Origin: Epithemia pelagica
Taxonomy: Eukaryota > Bacillariophyta > Bacillariophyceae > Surirellales > Surirellaceae
Reading direction: 5' to 3'
DNA: 64,000 nucleotides
Assembly (NCBI GenBank): GCA_946965045.2
Contig: OX337236.1
Span: 3,348,001 to 3,412,000, forward strand
Shown: piece by piece, positions 32,336 through 43,099 of the stretch
Layout: every line of letters begins with the position of its first letter
Numbering within the stretch: position 1 is the stretch's first letter
Notes under the pieces: model-generated
Told to the model about the DNA's origin: nothing
Databases searched by the model: none
The model's input: only the letters and a program-made list of their open reading frames with translations
Position numbers and translations under genes: made by a program

Positions 32336-33460
32336 ATGCCCACGACATTGAAAGAAGAAGCCTGGCAGTCGGGCCTTGTCCTTTCAGACGGGACAGCAGA
32401 ATGGAATGAAAACGACTGGCCTCCTCTTATGGGTGGATGGCGTTATCGTCATGCTACGGTTGTACTAGATCATCCCGATACGGACGGCAACGACAACAAC
32501 CCGAAGAGACAAACGGTCGTCGTGTTGGGTGGATTTAAACAAAGCCAAGGTGTCACCAAATCAGTTCTGTTATTGAATCTGGCAGACCCAAACAAGCAGT
32601 GGCGAGAAGGGCCATCCATGAACAAGGCACGTTATGGACATGCAAGTGTTGTGTGCAATGGAGGTGTCTACGTGATGGGAGGATCCACTAGATATTCAAG
32701 TTTGGATTGTATCGAACAAATAAATGCCACCGATTTGCTCCAACCATCTTCGACATCAAGCAGCTCGAAGAAGAGCCATTGGACGACATTGAATTGTCGA
32801 TTATCAACGGGTCGATGTGGATGTTGTGCTGTTGCGGTTCACAACCGATACATTGTTGTAGTGGGTGGACACAGCAATCGTTATTTGTCGTCAGTGGATA
32901 TTGTTGATACCAGAAACCATGCTGTCATTGAGGGACCATCTTTGACTGTTCCTCGGTCATATTTTGGCAGCGCGGTCGTTGGTCACCGTATCTTTGTCGT
33001 TGGAGGCGAAAACGATGATGGCCGTCTTGACTCAGTTGAGTACGTTGACTTTGCAACACCCTGTGACAATGATGAGACAAAAAAGAAGACTGGTTCAACA
33101 TTCATTTCCTTCTCGTCCACCTGGACCACTCATTCGGAGTTGAGGCTTTCTAATGCACGAAGTTCTTGTGCAATGGTTGCTGTGGGATCTTGTCTGATTG
33201 TGGCGGAACGACCCAGTCGAACCATCGACGTCTTGGATACGCACCGCAACCGCGTTTGGAATCTCCCTAGAGTTCAAGAACAACGTTGGGGCTGCAGTAT
33301 GGTGACTGTTGCCAATCATGTTGCCATGATTGGTGGATGGGACAATCCTACCTGTGCGACATTACCACTACTGGACAAGCATACTTGGTGTTTTTGTCGA
33401 CTCTGTGAGCAGCAGCCCAACCAGTTCCGGGATGGAATGAACCTCGACATCAGCTCATAA
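32336..33460 (+). CDS. kelch-propeller protein, shortened C-terminus
   Basis: The protein has 374 residues from MPTTLKEEAWQSG. Its first 55 residues are the same as in gene 53907 except one, then they diverge in blade 1 (LGGFKQSQG versus MGGRQQGQG) and converge again, a mosaic pattern. Blade 5 lacks its doublet (LIVAERPSR). After CEQQPN a deletion of about 30 bp shifts the frame and gives the end NLDISS, so HSLEG and the KRAR tail are missing although their bases follow out of frame. Confidence 0.82.
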   Translation: MPTTLKEEAWQSGLVLSDGTAEWNENDWPPLMGGWRYRHATVVLDHPDTDGNDNNPKRQTVVVLGGFKQSQGVTKSVLLLNLADPNKQWREGPSMNKARYGHASVVCNGGVYVMGGSTRYSSLDCIEQINATDLLQPSSTSSSSKKSHWTTLNCRLSTGRCGCCAVAVHNRYIVVVGGHSNRYLSSVDIVDTRNHAVIEGPSLTVPRSYFGSAVVGHRIFVVGGENDDGRLDSVEYVDFATPCDNDETKKKTGSTFISFSSTWTTHSELRLSNARSSCAMVAVGSCLIVAERPSRTIDVLDTHRNRVWNLPRVQEQRWGCSMVTVANHVAMIGGWDNPTCATLPLLDKHTWCFCRLCEQQPNQFRDGMNLDISS

Positions 33461-35331
33461 ACGAGCAAGACCCGATACACGCCATGGTGATGAGATGAAA
33501 TTTGAAGTGGGCATCATGTTGCGTTAATGTCCTACGATGGCGAAACTATCAAATAATCATTTTGATCTCGAAACAGTTTTCTTATTGTCTGCTACCTGTG
33601 GAATTATGATGTGAATCCCTGTAGTAGTAATGAAATCATAAATCATGTCATACGGCATGTCCGGGAGAACGCGACTGGTCCGAAACAATGTCATGGATTT
33701 TGTAGAGTTTTGCTCTGTGTTGAGTGCTAGTGTCGTATTGTTGAGTAAGGTTACTTTGGTAGTCCCTGCGGTATTTCTCCGTGGCAAGTAATACTTCCTC
33801 GCACCATTCGTTTCCATCCTCGGAATGCATAATCTCCTTGTCCACATGACACGGAGACACTCTCGTGACTGGAGGCAGACCGAGACGCGCTATGCTCGGA
33901 GCTACCTTGATCTAACCAAACATCAATGACAGTAAGCGTTTGCTGTGGCTATACGGTTGATTGTTTTCTTGCCTTGAGGAGAAAGTGGTGGTCGGAACAG
34001 CGGTCGATGGTTCGGACGTCCATGGCCAAAAGGGTTGTGGGTAAGTAAAAGTCTGGGAAACCATGGGGTGTGGGACTGCCTGAACAACCAGAATGTCTCC
34101 GAGCAAGTGGAATTCAACACCAACCAAGACTCGGGCATCTGCAGCATGGCCGAATTGGACGTCAGGTCAGCGAGACGTTTTGTCTTGAGTACGGCAAACT
34201 TTAAAGGTTTTGGTCATGATTGTCCGTCAGAACACAAAGACGCGCGGTGGAAAGTGTCCATCTTGCTTCTGGGCGGGTAAAGAGAGCGGCGTAGCATCCC
34301 AATTCCCGAGTGCCGCAAGGTCTTCAGTGGACTTCAATCATGCCGCAATGCGCGGCAACTATATAGCATACTCTCCAGGGTTTGGAAGTCGCTGCTGGCA
34401 TCAAGTTGCAGAGGGGACTTATCGAATCCTTTCTATATGCGCACAAGAGCGTGTGGAGCCGACAAACACGACAATCATCCAAACGCTCAGCGTCGTCTTG
34501 GAAGACGATCAATGGTTCAAAGAGATACCGACAAAGAAGAACCAAGGTCACGCCCGTCCAACGAGCAAGGGTAGCTTGAGAGGTCACTATTGAATGACCA
34601 CTCCGACCTCACTGAAAGAAAATTCGTCTGAACTATGGAGACAAATCGAGCAGAAAAAGAAAACGGAGATCCTCAACGACCACATCACAACGCTTGGGTC
34701 TGTCGCAGCACTGCCTTCTTTGCTCCCTGCGGAATGCAACCCAATGCGAGTACGAATAGTGAATGTTGTTGCATAAGTGGCGCAACGGAATCCGCAACAC
34801 AGATATCCTTTCACACGGATCCAGTAACTGACTGGAGGTTCTCAGGCTGGTTTGATTGGGTGTCTCACGAGAGGCAAGATGCCCTAAGTACCGTATTCCG
34901 TTTTTCTTTCCAATGTGCATTGATACGCAATGCCTCCATCCAATTCACAGTCTTCAACAGTCCAGGTCCCTGAAGTTGCATCCGATCCATCTCTTATTAA
35001 CACGCGCGGCTTTCATCAAGGCTAGAGCGTTCCAGTGAAAGAAGAAAACTGAACCACGTCCCAGAGCACGAATTCGGTCACTTGGACAACGAACGAACAT
35101 GATGATCATGCGCCGCCTTTTCTTTTGTTCTTTGTTCCATGAATTCGAATCTTTTTTTGGCTGTGGCTCATGCATCCTATGTGCGATCAACACTGCTCAA
35201 ATGCTTTACGTCCGTCCTGTGCTCGTACGCTCCAGCAGCGGTGAGTTTTTTGTTTGTTAAATAGAGTTCTGAACCCTGGATCTTCACCGCTGGGGATACG
35301 GCCGAAATCATACAGCTCTTTCACGATTTCT
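33461..35331. other. spacer with a repeated minus-strand segment
   Basis: Near 33912-34147 the minus strand reads MVGVEFHLLGDILVVQAVPH and is matched at 52755-52976, which could be a remnant of a gene. A frame of 60 codons at 34594-34776 (MTTPTSLKENSSELWRQ) and a minus frame at 33648-33860 (EEVLLATEKYRRDYQ) look mildly protein-like but have no recognised family. The rest holds nothing I can support. Confidence 0.35.
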
Positions 35332-35338
35332 CATAAAT
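35332..35338 (+). promoter_or_regulatory. CATAAAT start box of kelch 35365
   Basis: CATAAATCCGCTCCAGTCAA lies 33 bp before the ATG, although the DNA further upstream is unlike the other leaders. Confidence 0.5.
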
Positions 35339-35364
35339 CCGCTCCAGTCAAAGTGTTTGCTACC

Positions 35365-36474
35365 ATGTCCACGACGTTGAAAGAACAAGCATGGCAGTCG
35401 GGCCTTGTCCTTTTGGACGAGACACCTGAATGGGATGAAAACGATTGGCCTGCTCTTCTGGGAGGAGAGCGAGAGTATCATGCTTCGGTCGTACTTGATC
35501 ATCCCGAAGAACACGACAATGACGACCACAAGAGACAAACGGTCGTCGTGTTGGGAGGGTGGCAACCAGACCAAGGCATTGTCAATTCCGTTCTTGTATT
35601 GAATCTGGCAGACTCAAATAAGCAGTGGCGAGAAGGGCCACCCATTAACAAGAGTCGTCAAGGACATACTAGTGTTTTGTGCAATGGAGGCGTCTACGTA
35701 ATGGGAGGATATGCTGACAATTCAATGTTCGATTGCATGGAACGCATTGATGCCAATGATTTGCTGCAATCATCTTCGACATCAAGCAGTTCAAAGAAGA
35801 GCCATTGGACGACATTGAATTGTCGATTATCAACGGGTCGATGTGGATGTTGTGCTGTTGCGGTTCACAACCGATACATCGTTGTAATTGGTGGCTACAG
35901 CGATCATGATTTTTCGTCAGTGGATATTGTTGATACCAGGCACCACACTGTCACTGCGGGACCAAGCATGAATATTCCTCGATCATATTGTGCTAGTGTG
36001 GTCATTGGTAACCGCATCTTCTCCGTTGGAGGCTACACAGGACGCTCGGTGGAGTATTTGGAATTTTCAAAGCCTGGTGACAATGAAGAGACAAAGAAGC
36101 AGACTGGCTTGACATTGAGTTCTTTCTCGTCCCCTTGGATTACTCACTCTGATTTGGTCCTTTCCAATGCACGAAGTCCTTGTGCAGTGGCTGCCGTGGG
36201 ATCTTGTCTGGTGGTGGCGGGAGGATGCCGCAATTCAACGGTGGAAGTATTGGATACGCATCACAACCGCGTTTGGAATCTCCCTCCATTCGGAGATGAC
36301 CGCACTGGCTACAATATGGTGACTGTTGCCAATCATGTTGCCGTGATAAGTGGTTTTGGCAGTTCTGCCTGTGCGACATTACCACTACTGGACAAGCATG
36401 CGTGGTGCTTTCGTCGACTCTGTGAGCACCAATCGAACGAATGGTATCATTCTCTTGAAGGTATGGGTATCTGA
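35365..36474 (+). CDS. kelch-propeller protein truncated by a nonsense codon at its tail
   Basis: The protein has 369 residues starting MSTTLKEQAWQSG. Five doublets are GG and the sixth is SG (VAVISG), as in gene 61540. The frame ends at GMGI because the usual CGA (RDADISPF) is TGA here. The lost tail, including the basic patch, is still readable downstream to about 36550. The propeller itself is complete, so the product may be functional but without the nuclear-type tail. Confidence 0.82.
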   Translation: MSTTLKEQAWQSGLVLLDETPEWDENDWPALLGGEREYHASVVLDHPEEHDNDDHKRQTVVVLGGWQPDQGIVNSVLVLNLADSNKQWREGPPINKSRQGHTSVLCNGGVYVMGGYADNSMFDCMERIDANDLLQSSSTSSSSKKSHWTTLNCRLSTGRCGCCAVAVHNRYIVVIGGYSDHDFSSVDIVDTRHHTVTAGPSMNIPRSYCASVVIGNRIFSVGGYTGRSVEYLEFSKPGDNEETKKQTGLTLSSFSSPWITHSDLVLSNARSPCAVAAVGSCLVVAGGCRNSTVEVLDTHHNRVWNLPPFGDDRTGYNMVTVANHVAVISGFGSSACATLPLLDKHAWCFRRLCEHQSNEWYHSLEGMGI

Positions 36475-37850
36475 GATGCTGATATCTCACCCTTCTCCAC
36501 ATCGACATAAGCTCGTAAACGACCAAGGACCAATACATGCCAAAAAGATAGAGGGCATGATGAAACCTAGCCATTTATTTCTCGATTGGTTGACTTGTTT
36601 TCTACATTCGATTGCAATCCTAGAACCTAGTAAGTAGTAACTCAAAGGTAGAAAGAACATGTTGCAAGATAGAATGTGATTGTTTGTTGTCAAGAAACGA
36701 TCCCACTTCTATATCTCTACAAGTGGTACTGCGCCTCGGCCATTACCTGTTACCTGCAGGTTTTGGGACAGTGCTTCCACCGTGACTCTGCAGTTGTGAG
36801 ACCAGAATCGGGCACTTTGTGGTGGCATCATGGCTCTCTTTATAACACAGAGTCGTCGTCCATGGATTGGTAGCTGTGGCAGGGAGGCCACCAACCGATG
36901 AGAGGAGCAATAACAGAAGCACACCAAGGCGAAACCTTGTTGGACCTGATGTTGTCCGCTTTGAATTGTTCTTCCTCGAAAGATGAAATGGGTCAAGTTT
37001 GGATGGAAGTTGGAGGGAGGACCGTGTCATATCCAATTCCGACATTTTGGCCAAGAACAGTTTTTCCCTTTCGGAGGAGTCACCGCTCCAATCGCAATGC
37101 CTTCTTCTAGCTGCTGTTGCATGTGAATCATAATACGTTGCTGCACTTTGCCATGTGATGTCAAGCCGGAATGGCCCAAACAAATCCACAAGTGCGGCTG
37201 TCCAACCACCAACCACGGAGGAGACGGCCGATAATGACAATGTCTCCTCGTCGTTGGAAGCGCTAGGAATGTTGATGGACGAATCCGACATGGACAAAAC
37301 GGGTGGATCGGCATGTCCTTTCGAACAATAGGAGAAAGACGAGAGGGTGAAGCCATGCTGATCCTGTCATGATTGAGAGCGATTCGAGACAATACTCTGG
37401 ATTCTGAAGGGTGCCGGGGTCGATGAGGTTCCATTGACGGAGGCTGGCTATAATGGAACTATCTTGTGTTGATTGGTGGAAAGGAACGTGTCATGTTCTC
37501 CCTCGTTATTGTCATTGGCCAAGCCGCTCCCCATCGCGATGTCTTGCCCCCTCAATGCCAGTTCCACCGAAACCTTGTTGCACGACAACAACACTGTCGA
37601 ACAGCAGTGTTCGACCTGGATCACGGCATCCTTTGTGCCTCGTACCGAACTCAGAAGCATCAACAACACAACCACAACCACGAATGGCGCCGATCATGTC
37701 TTGGCTGTAGTCTTAAAGAACTTTTGTTGTTCTTCTTCGTTGGATTCTGGTTGGTGTTGCGAATCTTCGTCTGGTCGATGTGGAAGGGCGATGGGACCCT
37801 TTCCCATAATCGATTCTTCACCTGTTGTTTCTCCCGAGTCGGGTGCATGA
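36475..37850. repeat. R3 block with decayed minus-strand and ankyrin pieces
   Basis: The minus strand carries SVGGLPATATNPWTTTLC and ILVSQLQSHGGST, fragments of the convergent gene family. Near 37120 the plus strand reads HVNHNTLLHF, an ankyrin start that soon hits a stop. The PLNASSTETLLHD segment lies near 37553. No intact gene is seen. Confidence 0.45.
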
Positions 37851-38416
37851 CGTAACCGTGTCGATTCAAATGACGATTTCCCCGATGACCCTTGTACATG
37901 AAATCCTCGACAAGGCCCACATAGCTCCAAACATCGGATCGAGCCGAGTAAAAGGCCACATAGACCACCAAGGTAATCGCAGTGCCACGGAGCAGCCACC
38001 ATTGGGTGTCATTTGTAACCATCGAGAGTTGTCGCATCTTTATGTGGAGATTTGCTCTCAGTAGATTGGAGCGATTCGAACTTGAGGGTCCATGCAAACT
38101 CTCTTGCGCTCCTCGACCTATGTTGGCAACCGCCATTGTTTCCCAATGTTGGGACTGATCCTGGGCCTCGCAATTCAATTGTCACGGATTGAAGGATGCC
38201 ACTTTCATGGTTGTTGTCCTCAATCATCGCTTCTTGAAAAGACATGTTGGTGAAATTGATTGATAAGGTCAAGTCGTCGCCTTCATCATCGTGGTCGATG
38301 CGACGGAGTAGTGCCCAGCGGGGGGGAGGAGTCGGGTCGCATATGTGTCGTGCTTTTGGTGTTCTAACTAATATTTCACGAATTCTCAAGACTACCTCCC
38401 GCTGGGAGTTAGTCAT
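37660..38416 (-). pseudogene. possible decayed minus-strand gene, unrecognised
   Basis: Two overlapping minus frames look protein-like. The upstream one (38009-38416) reads DDLTLSINFTNMSFQEAM. The downstream one (37660-38178) reads ATNDTQWWLLRG-like sequence into one hydrophobic stretch (TAITLVVYVAFYSARS). They could be halves of one gene separated by a frameshift. A related stretch of DNA lies near 61330-61420. No family is recognised. Confidence 0.25.
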
Positions 38417-39365
38417 GGACGTGCACTATAGCCTGTACCTACAATCTATATTAGGAAGGTAGAAACGCTAGGAATGTTTTGTGGCGTGGAGAACAACGTG
38501 GTCGACGACAATGGACGATGTGGAATGTGGACGGCCATATCTCTAGTTCCAAGTTCCACCCCACCATCATCATCACATGCACTGCGCAACTTTACAGCAA
38601 TCGATACCGCTCCAGATGACTTTTGATGCTTACAAGAACGAGGTTGCAATGATCAACCGTGGAACAAGAGAAGTGTCGATTTGCCAGTGTGGCCCGACAA
38701 AAAGGTTGACGGCCGCATGGTTGTTTCGTTCGGACGATTCTTCCGTCACGCGGGTTCTAGGGTCCTCCTTGCGACAACAATTTGTCGCGTTGACTTTGCC
38801 TTGGCCCTGTCGTCGTTATCGTCATCGTCGGTGGAATCGCCGTCGTCAATCGCGCCGTTCCGTCGACCGCACAACAACCACGACAACACCGGCCATTGGA
38901 GGAGCAAAATCGAGAGAATGACGGAGGAGCACGTTCTCTATTGTGCTGGTATAATGCTATTTGTTCCCAAGGGCGTTTGGCAGGGCTCGGAAAAGAACGA
39001 CTTATTGCTGGGGTTCTTTGCGAGAGGCATCACGAAACACTATATACTACTACTACCACGCATCCCGAAAATTACATGGCGACGAAACTGACCGTTGCCA
39101 GTACCACGACAACGACAGGCATCCGTGTCATGCTGTGGACTCCGGCCATTGACCACCAGTACTAGCAGGATGGAACAGCAAGAGCACAGTGTTAACAACA
39201 ACAGCTCGGTCGAAGCAACTGTCACGATTTGTCTCGTGACGAAAACTCCTTCCCCTCTTTGGTCCATCCATTTCGTGCAGTCAGTCGTGCTTCCTGTCCA
39301 CACCCATCAGCCTCACAACAGCAGAACAAACCTACGTGCCTCTTACAAGACAGTGTCTCGATCCT
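38417..39365. other. leader of kelch 39397, partly R2-like
   Basis: The segment GTTGACGGCCGCATGGTTG near 38703 and the TTTGTCTCGTGACGAAA stretch near 39226 match the leader of kelch 22434; the middle is not clearly repeated. No gene is seen. Confidence 0.45.
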
Positions 39366-39372
39366 CATAAAT
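39366..39372 (+). promoter_or_regulatory. CATAAAT start box of kelch 39397
   Basis: CATAAATTCTGCTGTTGG lies 31 bp before the ATG. Confidence 0.5.
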
Positions 39373-39396
39373 TCTGCTGTTGGAACATTTGCAACC

Positions 39397-40614
39397 ATGG
39401 CCATAACACTGAAAGAACAAGCATGGCAGTCGGGCCTTGTCTTATCGGACGACGCAGCAGAATGGAATGAAAACGATTGGCCTCCTCTCGAGGGTGGATG
39501 TCGTTCGTTTCATGCATCGGTCGTACTAAATCATCCCGTTAAGACTAACTATAACAACGACAAGGCACAAACAGTCGTGGTGATGGGAGGAAGAGACAAA
39601 GGCTGGAATATTACCAATACCGTTCTTGTACTGAATTTGGCGCAATCAAACAAGCAGTGGCGAGAAAGACCATCCATGGACAAGGCACGTTATGGACATA
39701 CTGCTGTTGTGTGCAACGGAGGCGTCTACGTGATGGGAGGATGCTCTGAAGATTCATGTTTAAATTGTATCGAACGAATTGACTTCAATGATTTGCTGCA
39801 ATCACCTTTAACAACAAGCAACAAACATGAGAGTCATTGGAAAACATTGACATGTCGCTTATCAACGAGACGATCAGGATGTTGTGCTGTTGCGGTTCAC
39901 AACCGATACATTGTTGTAATGGGTGGCTACAACGATGGTCGAAGCTTGTCTTCTGTAGATATTATTGATACCAGGAACCACACCGTCACTGCAGGACCAA
40001 GCATGGCTGTTCCACGACGATTTTGTACCAGCGCGGTCATTGGTCACCGCATTTTTGTCGTTGGAGGCTGTAACGAGAGTGGCAATGTCGACTCGGTGGA
40101 GTACTTGGACTATGCAACACCCTGTGACAATCATGAGACAAAGGAGCAGACTGGCTCGACATTCATTTCTTTCTCACCCACCTGGACCACTCAGTCGGAG
40201 TTGAGGCTTTCCAATGCACGAAGTTGTTATGCAATGGTTGCCGTGGGATCTTGTCTAGTGGTGACTGGAGGATACGAATCATCCGTGGAGGTCTTGGATA
40301 CGCATCACAACTGCATGTGGAATCTCCCACCATTCGGAAATCACCGTGTTGGCTGCAGTATGGTGACTGTTTCCAATCAAGTTGCCGTGATTGGTGGACT
40401 CCGCAATCCTTCCTGTGCAACATTACCACTTCTGGATAGAAATTCATGGTGTTTTCGTCGACTCTGTGAGCAGCAACCGAACGGATGGCATCATTCTCTT
40501 GAAGGTGTGGGTATCCGAGATGATGATATCTCACCCTTCTCCACATCGACATCAGCTCGTAAACGAGCAAGGCAGAATACTCGCCAAAATAAGAAAGGGT
40601 CTGATGAAACATAG
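39397..40614 (+). CDS. kelch-propeller protein
   Basis: The protein has 405 residues starting MAITLKEQAWQSG, all six GG doublets, the post-blade-4 linker ATPCDNHETKEQTGS and a basic tail SARKRARQNT. Blade 1, including the insert HPVKTNYNNDKAQ, is nearly the same as in gene 50417, whereas blade 5 (GGYESSVEVLDTHHN) is the same as in 53907. A long in-frame extension upstream (to 39229) crosses the CATAAAT box and is rejected. This is one of the best-preserved members. Confidence 0.87.
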   Translation: MAITLKEQAWQSGLVLSDDAAEWNENDWPPLEGGCRSFHASVVLNHPVKTNYNNDKAQTVVVMGGRDKGWNITNTVLVLNLAQSNKQWRERPSMDKARYGHTAVVCNGGVYVMGGCSEDSCLNCIERIDFNDLLQSPLTTSNKHESHWKTLTCRLSTRRSGCCAVAVHNRYIVVMGGYNDGRSLSSVDIIDTRNHTVTAGPSMAVPRRFCTSAVIGHRIFVVGGCNESGNVDSVEYLDYATPCDNHETKEQTGSTFISFSPTWTTQSELRLSNARSCYAMVAVGSCLVVTGGYESSVEVLDTHHNCMWNLPPFGNHRVGCSMVTVSNQVAVIGGLRNPSCATLPLLDRNSWCFRRLCEQQPNGWHHSLEGVGIRDDDISPFSTSTSARKRARQNTRQNKKGSDET

Positions 40615-40682
40615 CGGATTTTGTTCTCGAGCGGTTGACTCGTTTTCTACATTCAATTGTAATCCTAGGACCTAGTAAGTGT

Positions 40683-41129
40683 TTACTCAAAAGTAGAAAG
40701 AACACGTTGCAAGTGGAGGTACTTCTTTGTTGTCAAAGGCTGGAAGGAACGATCCGACTTGTGTAATGACGCGACAAGAATCTGGTGCTTTTTCACGGCA
40801 TCGTGGCACTTTTTACACCACACAAAGTCGTCGTCCATGGATTGGTAGCTGTGGCAGCTAGGGCAAGAACCGACAGTGGTGCATTCCCAAAAGGACGAGT
40901 TTCGTCCAACCTCTCGATTTGGCTTTGGTTTTTGGTTCATGGTATTCGTGTTTGATGAATCCGACAAAAGGACGAAACGGGAGGATCCAAAGGTCCAATG
41001 ATGAGAGGAGCAGGAGCAGAAACACGACAAGGTGAAACCTTGTTGGACATGATGTTCCGCTTCTGATGCTTCTTCCTCGAATTTGACAATGGGTCGACTT
41101 TTGGATGGAAGTAAGGAGGACCGTTTCAT
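40683..41129 (-). CDS. small cysteine-rich protein, convergent to kelch (putative zinc-binding)
   Basis: A minus-strand frame of 148 codons ends 68 bp from the kelch stop. It contains CTTVGSCPSCHSYQSM followed by CKKCHD, a CxxC plus CxxCH pattern suited to zinc binding, and ends LQRVLSTFE. The same pieces recur, frameshifted, in the other R3 blocks (near 7840, 36800, 46340, 51850 and 59400), and the ending HAFDNKQAHSILQHVLSTFE-like is recognisable after genes 45019 and 58081. This copy is the only one open end to end, but its middle (FCSCSSHH) may itself be shifted, so it could also be a remnant. Function is unknown. Confidence 0.4.
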   Translation of the reverse strand: MKRSSLLPSKSRPIVKFEEEASEAEHHVQQGFTLSCFCSCSSHHWTFGSSRFVLLSDSSNTNTMNQKPKPNREVGRNSSFWECTTVGSCPSCHSYQSMDDDFVWCKKCHDAVKKHQILVASLHKSDRSFQPLTTKKYLHLQRVLSTFE

Positions 41130-41139
41130 GTCTAATTCA

Positions 41140-41545
41140 GTTTGTCCCCCTCAGAGGAGTCACCGCGGTCCAATCGCAAATGCCTTCTTCTACCTGCTGT
41201 TGCATGTGAATCGCAATACCTTGTTGCACTTGATATGTTATGCCAAGCCAGAATGGCCCAATGAAGATGATGATCATGACGACGATGACAAATACACACG
41301 GTCAGCCACCAACCACGGAGGAGACGGCCGAGGATGGCGATGTCGCCTCGTCCTTGGCAGTGGTACGATTGTTGGTGGAATTGGCCCCTCAATTGCCGCA
41401 CCAGGGCAATACTCATGGGAGTTTGCCGATTCAGTTGGCCTGTCAAGCCCATATGACCGAATGTGTTCGATTCTTGTTCAAGTTTCCTTCTCTCATGGAA
41501 GAACTTGATGACCAGGGACGTACACCGCATCTATTTTTCTAATAC
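41140..41545 (+). pseudogene. ankyrin-repeat gene fragment
   Basis: The plus strand reads HVNRNTLLHLICYAKPEWP in one frame (from about 41206). After a shift it reads LAVVRLLVELAPQLP, then GSLPIQLACQAHMTECVRFL and ELDDQGRTPH, which is ankyrin-repeat spacing. A stop follows at 41542. It lies divergent to the cysteine-rich gene. Related pieces occur at 37120, 46755 and 52185, so this was once a repeated gene of the array unit. It is broken here by at least one frameshift. Confidence 0.55.
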
Positions 41546-42535
41546 CCTCTTGGCTACGATATTTTGCAAGTTGAACAGGCCACGATACAAACCCCTGCAA
41601 CATCGTCATCGTCGTGGTTGAGATTTCATCTCGTCAGGAGGACATTTGCGACAGTCAAGTTCCTCCAGAACAAAGCCAAGAAAACCCACCAAATCCAATT
41701 GAGGGTCGTGCCAGTTGTCGCAATTGACCAGCAGAACGACTACAAGGAATCGAGTCTTGTCGTTGTCACACCACAACCTCCCGAACTACCAACATAGCCA
41801 CAAAAGAAGAAGGCCCTCTTCCTGACGTACCGCAATTGGACGAAACCATCTTGGAAGTGAGCATTGATGAAGACGACAACGAGCCAGGAAACTTCCACCA
41901 CCACTACATGCCTGGAAACAAGCTCCTCCTCATCGCGATGTCGTGCCCCTCGATGCCAGTTCCGCTGAAACCTTGTTGCACGATACAACACTGTCGTACA
42001 AGAGTACTCTACCTCCACTTTGTGCCTCGCACTGAACTCAGCAGCACAAACAAGAAAACCACGACCACGAATGCGGCCGATCATGTCTTGGCCGTCTTGG
42101 AAGCCTAGCCACCCACACCGTATGAATGGTTGGTCGTGTTGGAACAGTGGTCGCCCGAGGCGGTCGTGCCTGAATGGTTCTGTTCGTCGCTGTCGGAATG
42201 GCGCAATTCGCGTGTCTGTTTCTTGCTTGTCGTGGACAGGATCGGATCTCACAGAATGCAGATTGGGGACTGGAGGAAGGACGATTTGGTGAGAAAGGAA
42301 CAGAGGGTATCCAAAGCATGGTTCCTTGTAAGCTTATAGAGAACGAGTCATATTTGCCTTCGCAATTGCCATGGATTATGTTTGTCGTTTGTCTGGATGG
42401 TCCATGTTTCCTTTGTGTCTTTCTGCGTGCCCGTGGATTGTCATGCGACCACTTTGGTCACGGTATCGCACCGTTGCTCTTTTTGCCCTTCTCCTGCATA
42501 CAAAATAAATAGTCATACTACGGTGTTTCATTGGT
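41546..42535. repeat. R3 block, distal part
   Basis: This matches 46890-47560 and 52280-52740 in segments (SSLVVVTPQPPELP; the PLNASS-type segment near 41940; NAADHVLAVLEA). Frames are not continuous between copies. No intact gene is supported. Confidence 0.4.
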
Positions 42536-42820
42536 TCAAGTCGACAGTTTGAGCATACTTTCGGCCACTCGGTATACCAAACGACATGATGCGCTTGAGA
42601 GTATTGGATAGTTTGGCTGGTAGCTTCTTAGATGCATCCTTTCTCTCTCCACCTGCACTTTGAATCCGGATAGCATTGTGATTCTTGTGAGTGAATCGGC
42701 TATTTCCAAAAGGCGTCTACCGAGGTCGACAACGCTTAAGGACACACAGTCGCCACGAAAGCGCATGGCTGTTGGACCACACGGAATAGCCAGTTCGAGA
42801 CAGGAATCAAGAAAGTGCAA
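42536..42820 (-). pseudogene. decayed minus-strand gene, unrecognised, second copy of 23800-24220
   Basis: A frame of 94 codons reads SCLELAIPCGPTAMRFRGD, then VVDLGRRLLEIADSLTRI. The DNA similarity to 23800-24220 extends further upstream to about 43076, but there the frame is broken. The repeated appearance suggests a former gene. No domain is recognised. Confidence 0.3.
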
Positions 42821-43099
42821 ATCTCTTCAGTTTTCTTGTGCGACACAATAGTTCTGGGTTGTTAGATATTGCCTCCCAATCGCGAACCACTTGTGATCGT
42901 GATACTATGATTTCCTTCTTGTATGCTTTGGTGGCTCGGTGGCCAAAGACACACCATTGTTGGCCAAAGACACATCGTCTGTTACTAACAAGAGGATGGG
43001 GCCATGTTGCAAGGCGGAAGAGGAATATGGTTCCATGTCGAATTAAGTGGTGGTGGAAGTCGTTGATTCGGCGCAACAGTCCCCCTTGCGAGTGCCAGA

